Shown here one piece after another: positions 38,438-48,265 of a stretch of DNA of 64,000 bases (position 1 is the stretch's first letter; every line of letters begins with the position of its first letter). The stretch spans positions 1 through 64,000 of the forward strand of contig JANQRE010000043.1 in the NCBI GenBank assembly GCA_028284705.1. Reading direction: 5' to 3'. The translations under genes and the position numbers were made by a program. The notes below the pieces were generated by a model. That model saw nothing but the letters and a program-made list of their open reading frames with translations, was not told the origin of the DNA and did no database searches. Source of the DNA: Paracoccaceae bacterium (GTDB taxonomy: Bacteria; Pseudomonadota; Alphaproteobacteria; Rhodobacterales; Rhodobacteraceae).

Positions 38438-40408
38438 TCATTCCGCAGCCATCCTCGCGCTGACCGGTTTCACAGCCGCCTCAATCACCTGCAACGTTGC
38501 CTTGATCGAACCCTTGCGCCCATCCTCATAAGTTACTTCCGTTTCCGTCGAGACCTCCGTCGATCCATCATAAAGTGCGGTCAGGATGTCGGAATATTTC
38601 TCCTCGATGATCCGACGCCGCACCTTCTGGGTCCGGGTCAACTCGCCATCATCGGCATCGAGTTGCTTGTGCAGCACCACGAAACGGTGCACCTGACAGC
38701 CTGACAGCATCTCGTCCCCGGCCACCGAGGCATTTACCTCCTCCACATGGGATTTCATCGTCGCGATGACTTCCGGGTGCCCGGCCAGCTCCTGGTAGGA
38801 GGAATAGGCAATGTTGTTGCGCTCCGCCCAGTTGCCAACGGCGGTCAGGTCGATGTTCAGAAACGCCGTGCATTCCTCGCGACCATTGCCGAAGACCACG
38901 GCCTCCAGCACATTCGGGAAGAACTTCAATTTGTTCTCGACATATTTCGGCGCGAACATCGAGCCATCGGCCATTTTGCCCACGTCCTTGGCGCGGTCGA
39001 TGATGCGCAGATGGCCGGAGCTTTCCTCGATGAAGCCAGCGTCGCCCGTCGCGACCCAGCCTTCGGCATCCTTTGTGTCCGCCGTGCTTTCGGGGTTCTT
39101 GAAATACTCCACAAACACACCGGGTGAGCGGTAGAAAACCTCGCCATTCTCGGCGATCTTCAACTCCACATCCTTGATCGGCACACCGACAGTGTCAGAG
39201 CGCACCTCGCCATCCGGCTGGTTGGTGATGAAGACCGTGGCTTCTGTCTGGCCATAGAGCTGTTTGAGATTGATCCCCAGCGAGCGCCAGAAATCGAAGA
39301 CTTCCGGCCCGATGGCCTCGCCCGCCGTGTAGGCGACGCGAACATGGCTCATGCCGGCGCGGTTGCGCACCGGGCCATAGATCACCAGATCGCCGAGCCA
39401 GTATTTCAGTCGCTCCCCAAAGGACACCGGTTTGCCGTCCAACAGACGCCCGCCGACCTTTTTGGCGTGGTCCATGAAATGGTGGAACAACCAGCGCTTG
39501 AACCGGCTGGCATCCTCCATCCGGATCAGAAGGATGGTAATCCGCTCCTCGAAATAGCGCGGCGGGGCGAAGAAATAGGTCGGCCCGATCTCATGCAGGT
39601 CCTCATACATCGTCTCGGGGCGCTCCGGACAGTTCACACAGAACCCGTTCCAATAGGCCTGCCCGATGGAGAAGATGAAATCACCCACCCAGGCCATCGG
39701 CAGATAGGCCAGCACCTCATCGCTTTGCCGCAAGCTGTCGAAATCGGAGGAATTCCGCGCGCTCTCGATCACATTCCGGTTCGACAGAACTACGCCCTTG
39801 GGGCGCCCTGTGGTGCCGGAGGTATAGAGCATCACGCAGGTATCATCATAAGTTAGTGCCGCGCGGCGCGCCTGCAATTCCTTGTCAAAGCGCTCATGGG
39901 CGGCACGACCTGTCGCCTGCACATCGTCGAACCAGTTCATCCGGGTGTGGTCGTATTTCCGCATCCCGCGCTTGTCGTGGTAGATGATATGCTCGATCCC
40001 GGGCACCTTCTCCTGCACCTCGATGACCTTGTCGACCTGCTCCTGATCGCCGGCGATGACAAACCGTGCGCTGCAATGATCGAGCACGTAAGTCATCTCC
40101 TCGACGACCGCGTCCTTGTAGAGCGGCACCGGCACGGCCCCCACCGATTGCGCGGCGACCATCGACCAATACATCGCCGGGCGGTTGCGCCCGATGATGG
40201 CGATGTGATCGCCGGGATTTACGCCAAGCTCCAGAAGTCCCAGCGCCAGCGCATCGATCTCGGCGGCAGTCTCGGCCCAGGTCCAGCTTTGCCAGATGCC
40301 GAACTCTTTCTCGCGGTAAGCGGTCTTGTCGCCAAACTGCGCCACGTTCCGCACCAGGAGTTGCGGAAACGACGTTAGCCCTGCGGATGCAGCGGTGTCT
40401 TTGGCCAA
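38438..40408 (-). CDS. AMP-dependent synthetase/ligase (long-chain acyl-CoA synthetase-like)
   Basis: 656 aa; LYTSGTTGRPKGVVLSNRN, YGQTEA, GDAGFIEESSGHLRIIDRAKDV. Confidence 0.93.
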   Translation of the reverse strand: MAKDTAASAGLTSFPQLLVRNVAQFGDKTAYREKEFGIWQSWTWAETAAEIDALALGLLELGVNPGDHIAIIGRNRPAMYWSMVAAQSVGAVPVPLYKDAVVEEMTYVLDHCSARFVIAGDQEQVDKVIEVQEKVPGIEHIIYHDKRGMRKYDHTRMNWFDDVQATGRAAHERFDKELQARRAALTYDDTCVMLYTSGTTGRPKGVVLSNRNVIESARNSSDFDSLRQSDEVLAYLPMAWVGDFIFSIGQAYWNGFCVNCPERPETMYEDLHEIGPTYFFAPPRYFEERITILLIRMEDASRFKRWLFHHFMDHAKKVGGRLLDGKPVSFGERLKYWLGDLVIYGPVRNRAGMSHVRVAYTAGEAIGPEVFDFWRSLGINLKQLYGQTEATVFITNQPDGEVRSDTVGVPIKDVELKIAENGEVFYRSPGVFVEYFKNPESTADTKDAEGWVATGDAGFIEESSGHLRIIDRAKDVGKMADGSMFAPKYVENKLKFFPNVLEAVVFGNGREECTAFLNIDLTAVGNWAERNNIAYSSYQELAGHPEVIATMKSHVEEVNASVAGDEMLSGCQVHRFVVLHKQLDADDGELTRTQKVRRRIIEEKYSDILTALYDGSTEVSTETEVTYEDGRKGSIKATLQVIEAAVKPVSARMAAE

Positions 40409-40487
40409 ATTGTCCTCCCAAGTCGCGGTTGCCTCGCGATCCTGCGCTCTACTTTTGCGGCAGGCGCCGAGAAGGTCAAATCATTTT

Positions 40488-40503
40488 TTGAACGCTCGTT
40501 CAA
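40488..40503. promoter_or_regulatory. Candidate TetR-type operator
   Basis: perfect 7-bp arm palindrome TTGAACG-CT-CGTTCAA in the divergent promoter region of the AMP-binding ligase. Confidence 0.5.
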
Positions 40504-40556
40504 ATAACACGAAATTTTTGACAAAACTCAAGGCATTTGGTGTTACTTTCGGGCTT

Positions 40557-40724
40557 ATGGACCCGATATCTCTTGGATTTTACGCCGTGATCTGCGGCTT
40601 GCTCAGCTACTTCGCCCCGAATCTCGGCACCGCCATTCCGCGCCTCGCGGTCGGCGCCGTCGTCGGCATCGCCGCCGCCACCGTGCTGCCCTGGATCAAA
40701 ACCGCGATGGGCGCCGCTTACTGA
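40557..40724 (+). CDS. Small hydrophobic protein (55 aa)
   Basis: [55 protein letters not shown]; 7-bp convergent overlap with next gene. Confidence 0.55.
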   Translation: MDPISLGFYAVICGLLSYFAPNLGTAIPRLAVGAVVGIAAATVLPWIKTAMGAAY

Positions 40725-41902
40725 ACCGCGGCGGCCAGGGTCTGAAGCCCCGCCACGAGATCGGCATCGCTGGTGTCTTCTTCGAAGGCGTGACTGATCC
40801 CGTTGATGGAAGCGACGAAGAGCATCGCAACCGGCATCAACTGCGCCACGTTTGACGCATCATGCAGCGCACCCGAGGGCAATCGCCGCCAACGCCCGGA
40901 AACAACCTGTTCCGCCGCCCTTTCAAGCCTCGTCCGCAATCCCGCATCCATCGGCACCGGATCGATCCCGAGCATATCGCTCGCGTGGGTTTCCACGCCG
41001 CGCGCCTCCGCAATCTCCGCCGCGGCCTCACGAATGATCTGCTCCATGCGCGCCAACCGATCCGCATCGCCATCCCGCCATTGCATCGAGAACCGCACCT
41101 GCCCCGGCACGATGGAAGAGGCGTTCGGCGTGACGTCCACATGTCCAATCGTCCAAACCGTCTGTGGCGTGACCACATTGCGCAGTCGATCATTCAGCGC
41201 CTCATTGAAAGCCGAGAGCGCCTGAAACGCATCACGCCGCAAGCCCATCGGCGTCGTGCCTGCATGGTTCTGCTGTCCGTTGAACGTGATGTTCATATCG
41301 CGAATGCCGACGATATCGGTCACGATACCAACCGCTTCACCCGCTACATCCAGCACCGGCCCCTGTTCGATATGCGGCTCGATATAGCCTGTGAAACGAT
41401 CCGCTGAGACCTCTCCCGTCACCATATCCGCCATCGCCTGCCGCGCCTGACCAAGCGTGACACCCTGATGATCTGTCAGCGCATCGGCCTGCGCCATCGA
41501 CATGCGCCCGGCCCAGACCGTCGAGCCGGTCAGCACCCCGAACCGCCCTTCTTCGTCCTGAAACGAGACCACCGAGATCGGCGGGCCACTGGCTTCTTTC
41601 GCCGCCCGCGCCACTTCCAGCCCGGCCATCACGCCGAACGCTCCGTCGAGCCATCCGCCCTGTGGTTGGCTGTCTGTATGCGAGCCGATCAGAAGCGACG
41701 ACCCGTCCGCAAGCCCAAAGACATTGCCGAGCGCATCCACTTCCGCGTGCAAACCCGCTTCAGCAATCTGTTCCACGAGCCACTTGCGCGCCGCCACATC
41801 CGCCTCTGAATAAGCCGGGCGGATGACACCTTTCCCGACGCCAGCGGCTCCAAACTGGCGCAAGCGCTCCAGATCACGCAAAAATCGCTCAGGCTGGACC
41901 AT
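40718..41902 (-). CDS. Zn-dependent hydrolase, allantoate amidohydrolase / N-carbamoyl amino acid hydrolase family (M20)
   Basis: [40 protein letters not shown]. Confidence 0.92.
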   Translation of the reverse strand: MVQPERFLRDLERLRQFGAAGVGKGVIRPAYSEADVAARKWLVEQIAEAGLHAEVDALGNVFGLADGSSLLIGSHTDSQPQGGWLDGAFGVMAGLEVARAAKEASGPPISVVSFQDEEGRFGVLTGSTVWAGRMSMAQADALTDHQGVTLGQARQAMADMVTGEVSADRFTGYIEPHIEQGPVLDVAGEAVGIVTDIVGIRDMNITFNGQQNHAGTTPMGLRRDAFQALSAFNEALNDRLRNVVTPQTVWTIGHVDVTPNASSIVPGQVRFSMQWRDGDADRLARMEQIIREAAAEIAEARGVETHASDMLGIDPVPMDAGLRTRLERAAEQVVSGRWRRLPSGALHDASNVAQLMPVAMLFVASINGISHAFEEDTSDADLVAGLQTLAAAVQ

Positions 41903-41909
41903 CTGTTCC

Positions 41910-41957
41910 CCTCACGGGAGGGCGGGCGGGGCGAAATCGCAGATGAGCGTCGTCCCG
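41910..41957. repeat. 48-nt intergenic repeat, copy 2
   Basis: cctcacgggagggcgggcggggcgaaatcgcagatgagcgtcgtcccg. Confidence 0.75.
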
Positions 41958-41965
41958 GCCTCCCC

Positions 41966-44725
41966 CTATTCCGCCGCCAAGGCCTCGGCGGGCTCAACCC
42001 GGACAGCGGAGAACTTGAACTCCGGTATTTTCCCAAACGGATCGAGAGCGGAGTTCGTCAGAATGTTCGCCGCTGCCTCCACATAGGCGAAGGGCAGGAA
42101 AACATTGTCTTCCGACACCGCCCGGTCCGCCCGCGCCATCACCGTCACGGACCCGCGCCGTGTGGTCAGGCGGATCATGCCACCCGGCTCCACACCAAGT
42201 CTCCTCAAGGTTTTCGGGTGCAACGAGCAATTCGCCTCCGGCTCCACCGCGTCCAGAACCGTCGCGCGGCGCGTCATCGACCCGGTATGCCAATGCTCCA
42301 ATTGTCGCCCCGTAATCAGCACGAAGGGGTATTCCGTATCCGGCAGTTCATCCGGCGGGATCACATTGGCCGGCGTGAAACGGGCCCGACCCTCAGGCCG
42401 CGGAAAACCATCGCCAAAGACAATCGCCTGACCGGGGTCTTCGGGGCTGAGCGACGGGTAGGTCACCGCTTCATTCTCAAGCCGATCCCAGGTGATGTTG
42501 TCGAGCGAGCCCATGTTCAGCTTCATCTCGGCGAAAACTTCTTTGGGGTGCGTGTAGCTCCAGCCCAGGCCCAGCCGTTTCGCCAGTTCGGTCTCGATCC
42601 ACCAATCTTCCTTTGCCTCGCCAGGCGGCGGCACCGCAGGCCGGCCCATCTGCACTTGCCGATTGGTATTGGTCACCGTGCCGCTCTTCTCCGCCCAGGC
42701 ACTCGCGGGCAGGATTACATCGGCATAATTCGCGGTTTCGGTCAGGAAGATGTCCTGCACCACCAGATGGTCGAGCTTGGCCAGCGCATGCCGTGCATGG
42801 TCGACATCGGGGTCCGACATGGCCGGATTTTCACCGAGGATATACATCGCTTTGATGTCACCGGCATGGATCGCATCCATGATCTCCACCACGGTCAGCC
42901 CTTTCTCATTCGAGAAATCGCCCGAGCCCCAAACCTCGGTGAAGGCCGAACGCACACCGTCATCGGTCACCGTCTTGTAATCCGGCAGAAACATCGGGAT
43001 CAGCCCGGCATCCGACGCGCCCTGCACATTGTTCTGACCCCTGAGCGGATGCAGCCCGGTGCCGGGTCGCCCGACATGGCCACACATCAGCGCCAGCGAA
43101 ATCAGGCAGCGCGAGTTGTCCGTGCCGTGGATGTGCTGCGACACCCCCATTCCCCAGAAGATCATGCCCGCTTTCGAGCTCGCAAACACCCGCGCCACGT
43201 CGCGCAAGACGTCCGCTTTGATGCCACAAACCTCAGCCATCTTTTCGGGCGGGAAGCCCTTGAGATGTTCCTTCATCTCCGCCCAGTTTTCGGTGAAGGC
43301 CTCGATATATTGCTGATCGTAAAGCCCTTCCTCGACGATCACATGCATGATCGCATTCAGCATCGAGACATCCGCACCCGGCTTGAATTGCAGCATGTGA
43401 GAGGCGTGGCGGCGCAAACCGACCCCGCGCGGATCCATCACGATCAGCTTGCCGCCACGTTTGGAGAATTGTTTGAAATAGGTCGCGGCAACGGGGTGGT
43501 TCTCGATCGGGTTCGCGCCGATCACGATGGCCACATCGGCGTTCTCGATCTCGTTGAAGGTCGCGGTGACGGCACCGGAGCCGACATTCTCCAGAAGTGC
43601 TGCGACCGAGGAGGCATGGCAGAGCCGCGTGCAATGATCGACATTGTTATGGCCAAAGCCCTGCCGGATCAGCTTCTGGAACAGATAGGCCTCTTCATTG
43701 GAGCATTTCGCCGAGCCGAACCCGGCCACTTCACGACCCCGGCCCTTCAATCCGTTGGCGGAAAAATCCAGTGCTTCATCCCAGGACGCCTCGCGAAAAT
43801 GCGTCATCACGTTGGCCGGATCGACATTCAGCCCCTTCGCAGGCGCATCCTCGCGCCGGATCAGCGGCTTCGTCAGTCGATGTTTGTGGTCGATATAGTC
43901 GAACCCGAAGCGGCCTTTCACACAGAGCCGGTTCTCGTTTGCAGGCCCTTCGATGCCATCGACCCAGGCGATCTTGTCATTCTTGATCTTGAAGCTCAGC
44001 TGGCAACCAACACCGCAGTAAGGGCAGACGGATTTCACCTCGCGGTCATAGTCTTTCAGATTGCCCTGCTGATTTTCATCCACCGCGGTTGCGGGCATCA
44101 GGGCGCCGGTCGGACAGGCCTGCACACATTCGCCACAGGCGACGCAAGTTGAGGCTCCCATCGGGTCGGACATGTCGAAAACAGGGTAGCTGTCATGCCC
44201 GCGCCCGGCCATGCCGATCACGTCATTGACCTGAACTTCGCGACAGGCCCGCACGCAGAGGCCGCATTGGATGCAGGCATCGAGATTGACGCTCATCGCC
44301 ACATGCGAGTTGTCCAGCAGGGGAATGCGCGCCTCTTCGAGCTTCGGGAATCGGCTCTCTGACACGCCCTGGGCTTCGGCCATATCCCAAAGATGCGAGC
44401 CCGCATCATGGGCCGCTTCCTGCTCCGGCTGATCGGCGACGAGCATCTCCATGACCATCTTGCGGGCTTGGGTTTCCCGCGCGCCCTGGGAGGAAACCAC
44501 CATGCCCTCGGACGGTTCGCGAATGCAGGAGGCCGCCAGCGTGCGCTCGCCCTCGATCTCCACCATGCAAGCCCGGCAATTGCCATCCGCGCGATAGCCC
44601 GGCGCATCCTTGTGGCAGAGATGCGGGATCAGCGTGCCCTGCCGTTTGGCCACTTCCCAGATGGTCTCGCCCTCGGCGGCCACCACTTCCTTGCCATCCA
44701 GCGTGAATTTCACAGTGTCGGACAT
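41966..44725 (-). CDS. Formate dehydrogenase alpha subunit (molybdopterin, 2Fe-2S/4Fe-4S N-terminus, Cys-type)
   Basis: 919 aa; NuoG-like N-term, CPYCGVGCQLSF, DHCTRLCHASSVAALL. Confidence 0.92.
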   Translation of the reverse strand: MSDTVKFTLDGKEVVAAEGETIWEVAKRQGTLIPHLCHKDAPGYRADGNCRACMVEIEGERTLAASCIREPSEGMVVSSQGARETQARKMVMEMLVADQPEQEAAHDAGSHLWDMAEAQGVSESRFPKLEEARIPLLDNSHVAMSVNLDACIQCGLCVRACREVQVNDVIGMAGRGHDSYPVFDMSDPMGASTCVACGECVQACPTGALMPATAVDENQQGNLKDYDREVKSVCPYCGVGCQLSFKIKNDKIAWVDGIEGPANENRLCVKGRFGFDYIDHKHRLTKPLIRREDAPAKGLNVDPANVMTHFREASWDEALDFSANGLKGRGREVAGFGSAKCSNEEAYLFQKLIRQGFGHNNVDHCTRLCHASSVAALLENVGSGAVTATFNEIENADVAIVIGANPIENHPVAATYFKQFSKRGGKLIVMDPRGVGLRRHASHMLQFKPGADVSMLNAIMHVIVEEGLYDQQYIEAFTENWAEMKEHLKGFPPEKMAEVCGIKADVLRDVARVFASSKAGMIFWGMGVSQHIHGTDNSRCLISLALMCGHVGRPGTGLHPLRGQNNVQGASDAGLIPMFLPDYKTVTDDGVRSAFTEVWGSGDFSNEKGLTVVEIMDAIHAGDIKAMYILGENPAMSDPDVDHARHALAKLDHLVVQDIFLTETANYADVILPASAWAEKSGTVTNTNRQVQMGRPAVPPPGEAKEDWWIETELAKRLGLGWSYTHPKEVFAEMKLNMGSLDNITWDRLENEAVTYPSLSPEDPGQAIVFGDGFPRPEGRARFTPANVIPPDELPDTEYPFVLITGRQLEHWHTGSMTRRATVLDAVEPEANCSLHPKTLRRLGVEPGGMIRLTTRRGSVTVMARADRAVSEDNVFLPFAYVEAAANILTNSALDPFGKIPEFKFSAVRVEPAEALAAE

Positions 44726-44783
44726 GCGCGCTCTCTCCCTATCGCGCGACAGAATAGACAGAAATTACCCGCTGACCAGAGTC

Positions 44784-44810
44784 CCTACCGCGACGCGGAC
44801 TAGGCTTTTT
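44784..44810 (+). terminator. Terminator-like hairpin in a leader/intergenic region
   Basis: CCTACCGC-gac-GCGG(ac)TAGG then cTTTTT; no plus-strand gene immediately upstream. Confidence 0.45.
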
Positions 44811-44857
44811 GCGGCATCGGCGTTTCCGATTGGCAACCTCTGTGTCGCGTGTAAGTC

Positions 44858-44992
44858 GGGCATCGCCGGACCGGGGGCTGGCGATCCGACCGTTATTCTA
44901 CTTCCCTTTATGGCCGCCATGTTCATCTTCCGCTCAAGCGGCGCGCCAAGCTTAGACAAGTCGCCAGCCCGCCGGACGGTCTGGCGATGCCC
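44858..44992. other. 135-nt nested inverted repeat (possible structured RNA or miniature element)
   Basis: outer arms 44858-44873/44977-44992 (16 bp, one G-T) and inner arms 44875-44884/44961-44970 (10/10). Confidence 0.6.
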
Positions 44993-45126
44993 GGGGCCTT
45001 CGGCCTGTTAACCGGGCCGGGACAGAGCTCAAACGACCGGTGCCCTTGGAAACCCTCAAGGACTGCCGTAAGTCTCGACCAGCCAAGGCTGGCACCCACG
45101 CTTTGACCTTTGTGTGAGGACCCAAG

Positions 45127-45744
45127 ATGAAATTCTACTTCGCCCCGAACACGATCTCGATTGCCGTTGCGATCCTGCTTGAAGAGTTGGGGTTGGACTA
45201 CGAACCCGTCAAACTGGACTTTGCGAGCGGCGAACAGACCAAGCCGGACTATCACAAGATCAATCCGAAAGGTCGCGTCCCTGCGCTGGTGACCGATGAC
45301 GGCATCCTGACCGAAACCGGCGCGATCCTGGAATATCTGACCGCGCGGGCTGAGAACACCGACTTCCTGATGGCCGATCCCTGGGACATGGCCCAAATGC
45401 GCAGCGTGATGTTCTATCTTGCCTCGACGATGCATGTGAACCACGCCCACAAAATGCGCGGGCATCGCTGGGCCAATCATGAGTCGAGCTGGCAAGACAT
45501 GACCTCTAAAGTGCCCGAGACGATGACCGCCTCATGTGCCTTCATAGAGGAGGACTGCCTGAAGACGCCGTTCCTGATGGGCGATCAATTCACACTCGCC
45601 GATCCTTATCTGTTCATCGTCTGTAACTGGGCGAGCGGCGATGGCGTTGACCTCACGCCGTTCCCGAAAATCCGTGCGTTCCTTGCGACCATGGAGGCCC
45701 GCCCCTCGGTCAAAGCTGTACGGGAGCGTGGATGGCTGACGTGA
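45127..45744 (+). CDS. Glutathione S-transferase family protein
   Basis: Trx-like N-domain MKFYFAPNTISIAVAILLEELGLDYE...NPKGRVPALV. Confidence 0.92.
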   Translation: MKFYFAPNTISIAVAILLEELGLDYEPVKLDFASGEQTKPDYHKINPKGRVPALVTDDGILTETGAILEYLTARAENTDFLMADPWDMAQMRSVMFYLASTMHVNHAHKMRGHRWANHESSWQDMTSKVPETMTASCAFIEEDCLKTPFLMGDQFTLADPYLFIVCNWASGDGVDLTPFPKIRAFLATMEARPSVKAVRERGWLT

Positions 45745-46787
45745 CGCATCTCTGGGTCCGCGCCGAGTCGCGTGATCACGAAGAACGGGTCGGGTTGACC
45801 CCAGACGGAGCGGCGAAACTGCGTGAGGCGGGCATTAAGGTCACGGTCGAGGACAGCGCCACGCGTGCCATCTCAATCGAGGACTACAGGCAAGCGGGAT
45901 GTGAGATCGCCACCGAGGGCAGTTGGCCAGACGCCCCGTCCAACGCCATCATTTTTGGCCTCAAGGAACTGCCCGAAGACGGCACCCCGCTGCCACATCG
46001 CCACATCATGTTCGGCCATGCCTATAAGGGCCAGCCCGCGGGCCGGGTACTACTGGATCGGTTCAAGGTCGGCGACGGCACGCTTTATGATCTGGAATAT
46101 CTCACTGATGAGACCGGTCGTCGCGTCGCCGCGTTTGGCTATTGGGCGGGTTATGCTGGCGCGGCGGTGTCGGTGCTTTGCTGGATCGCACAAAAGAACG
46201 GGCGGATCGCCGAACCGGTCGGTGTCTACCCGTCCTCCACCGCGATGCTCGCGGACCTGCAAACCCGCCTCGTGCAGACCGGAACTGAGCGCCCGACTGC
46301 TATTGTCATCGGCGCCTTGGGCCGGGTCGGCACCGGCGCCTCCGATCTTTGCACCGCGCTCGGCATTCCGGTCACAAAATGGGACATGGCCGAGACCGCC
46401 CATGGCGGCCCCTTCCCCGAAATCCTCGCCCATGACATGTTTCTCAACTGCATCCTCGCGACCCCGGGCGTGCCGGTCTTCGTGCCGACCTCTGCCAAAA
46501 CCGCGCCGCGCAATCTCTCCGTGATCGGCGACATCGCCTGCGATCCCGACAGCGATTTCTCTCCGATCAAGGTCTATGATCGCGTTACATCATGGGACGC
46601 TCCGGCACTGCGCGTGCACGATACCCCGCCGCTCGACGTCACCGCGATCGACAATCTGCCCTCGCTTCTGCCGGTTGAAAGCTCCGAGGATTTCGCGGCG
46701 CAGCTCCTACCAACTTTGCTTGAGCTACCCAAGATCGAGGACGGCATCTGGGCTCGTGCCAGATCGCATTTCGAGGTGCATGCATGA
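45732..46787 (+). CDS. Saccharopine dehydrogenase (NAD+, L-lysine-forming)-like / AlaDh-PNT N-terminal domain protein
   Basis: LWVRAESRDHEERVGLTPDGAAKLREAGIKVTVED; FGHAYKGQ. Confidence 0.87.
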   Translation: MADVTHLWVRAESRDHEERVGLTPDGAAKLREAGIKVTVEDSATRAISIEDYRQAGCEIATEGSWPDAPSNAIIFGLKELPEDGTPLPHRHIMFGHAYKGQPAGRVLLDRFKVGDGTLYDLEYLTDETGRRVAAFGYWAGYAGAAVSVLCWIAQKNGRIAEPVGVYPSSTAMLADLQTRLVQTGTERPTAIVIGALGRVGTGASDLCTALGIPVTKWDMAETAHGGPFPEILAHDMFLNCILATPGVPVFVPTSAKTAPRNLSVIGDIACDPDSDFSPIKVYDRVTSWDAPALRVHDTPPLDVTAIDNLPSLLPVESSEDFAAQLLPTLLELPKIEDGIWARARSHFEVHA

Positions 46788-48265
46788 ACATCCTCTTCAT
46801 CCAGGTCGATCAGCTCGCCGCCTCGTCCCTGCGCGCTTACGGCAACGCATGGTGCCGTTCGCCGAACCTCGATGCGCTCGCTGCCCAAGGCACCGTCTTT
46901 GAGAATTGCTACTGCAACTTCCCCCTCTGCGCGCCCTCCCGCGCCTCCATGGCCACTGGTCAGCTTTGCTCAAAGATCGGCGCTTATGACAACGGCGCCG
47001 AACTGCCCGCCTCGATCCCGACCTATGCCCATTACCTGCGGGCCGGGGGCTATGAAACTGCCCTCTCCGGCAAGATGCACTTCATCGGCCCCGACCAGTT
47101 CCACGGGTTCGAGCACCGTCTAACGCCCGACCTCTACCCCGCCGATTTCTCCTGGGCCGCGGATTGGGGTTTCACGGGTCAACGCGACACCAACGATCCG
47201 CGTTCGATCACGCTCACCGGTCCGGTCAAATCCAACATGCAGATCGTCTTCGACGACATGGTTACCGAAGAGGCTGTCAAGTTCCTGCGCACGCGCACCG
47301 ATCCGCGCCCCCTCTTCCTGCAAGCCAGCTTCACGCACCCACATGAGCCGTTCATGTGCCAGCGCGAATATTGGGACCTCTACGAAGATGTCGACATTCC
47401 ACCGCCCCGCGTCCCACGGCTGGGCCCCAATGAACACGACGCCCATTCCCTACGCACCTTGAGGGATTTCGGCATGCTCGACGCGGAGTTTGCCGAGGAA
47501 GAAATCGCCCGCGCCCGCCGCTCCCATTTTGGTGCGATCAGCTACATCGATGCGCGGGTCGGTGAGATCCTCGACGCGCTCGACGCAAGCGGTCAGCGCG
47601 ACAACACCGCGATCATCTTCACCGCCGACCATGGCGAGATGCTGGGCGAGCGCGGCATCTGGTTCAAGAAGAGCTTTTTTGAGGACACCGCCCGCGTGCC
47701 GCTGATCATGGTCCTCCCCGGGCGGGCACCCGCCCGGTTATCGATGCCGGTTTCCCTCGTCGATCTCTTACCCACTTTCGTCGGGCTCGCTGGCGCACCT
47801 GCACCCGTGGAAGATTTACCCGGGACCGATCTTTCAACCGCGACTGATGATCCGGACCGCGCCATCTTCGCCGAATATCTCGCCGAGGCCACGCCCGCGC
47901 CGATCCTTATGATCCGGCAGGGTCCGTTCAAATACATCTCCTCCGAAGCCGACCCGGTACTTTTCTTCAATCTGGATGCCGACCCGGAGGAGCTAACCAA
48001 TCTGGCCAATGATCCGGCCCATGCCGACACGCTCGCAATATTCGACGCTCTCCGCGACACAACCTGGGATCGCACTCAACTCGCCAAAGACATCCGCCTC
48101 AGCCAGAGACGCCGCGTGCTGCTCCGCAAGGCCATGGCGCAAGGCCCCGAGACCCGCTGGAACCATGGTGAGGACCCGGGGCAGGACGTGCCCTGGTATC
48201 GCGGCAAAGGCGGGTACAACGACTGGGCCTTTGCGTTTGAGCCGGAAGACCGCACGCAGGATTAA
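46784..48265 (+). CDS. betC: Choline-sulfatase-like sulfatase
   Basis: CxPxR sulfatase signature LCAPSRASMATGQ; SGKMHFIGPDQFHGFEHRLTPDLYPADF resembles BetC. Confidence 0.8.
   Translation: MNILFIQVDQLAASSLRAYGNAWCRSPNLDALAAQGTVFENCYCNFPLCAPSRASMATGQLCSKIGAYDNGAELPASIPTYAHYLRAGGYETALSGKMHFIGPDQFHGFEHRLTPDLYPADFSWAADWGFTGQRDTNDPRSITLTGPVKSNMQIVFDDMVTEEAVKFLRTRTDPRPLFLQASFTHPHEPFMCQREYWDLYEDVDIPPPRVPRLGPNEHDAHSLRTLRDFGMLDAEFAEEEIARARRSHFGAISYIDARVGEILDALDASGQRDNTAIIFTADHGEMLGERGIWFKKSFFEDTARVPLIMVLPGRAPARLSMPVSLVDLLPTFVGLAGAPAPVEDLPGTDLSTATDDPDRAIFAEYLAEATPAPILMIRQGPFKYISSEADPVLFFNLDADPEELTNLANDPAHADTLAIFDALRDTTWDRTQLAKDIRLSQRRRVLLRKAMAQGPETRWNHGEDPGQDVPWYRGKGGYNDWAFAFEPEDRTQD

Noticed and set aside
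42218-44152. 644-aa plus-strand ORF
   Set aside because: Antisense shadow of the formate dehydrogenase alpha gene with no recognisable motif.
41966-44725. Selenocysteine formate dehydrogenase
   Set aside because: Reading frame is uninterrupted and the catalytic position reads Cys (DHCTRLCHASS); no in-frame TGA.
44858-44992. tmRNA, 6S or RNase P RNA as explanation of the inverted repeat
   Set aside because: No tag-peptide reading frame, T-loop or class-specific conserved cores were found; left as unexplained structure.
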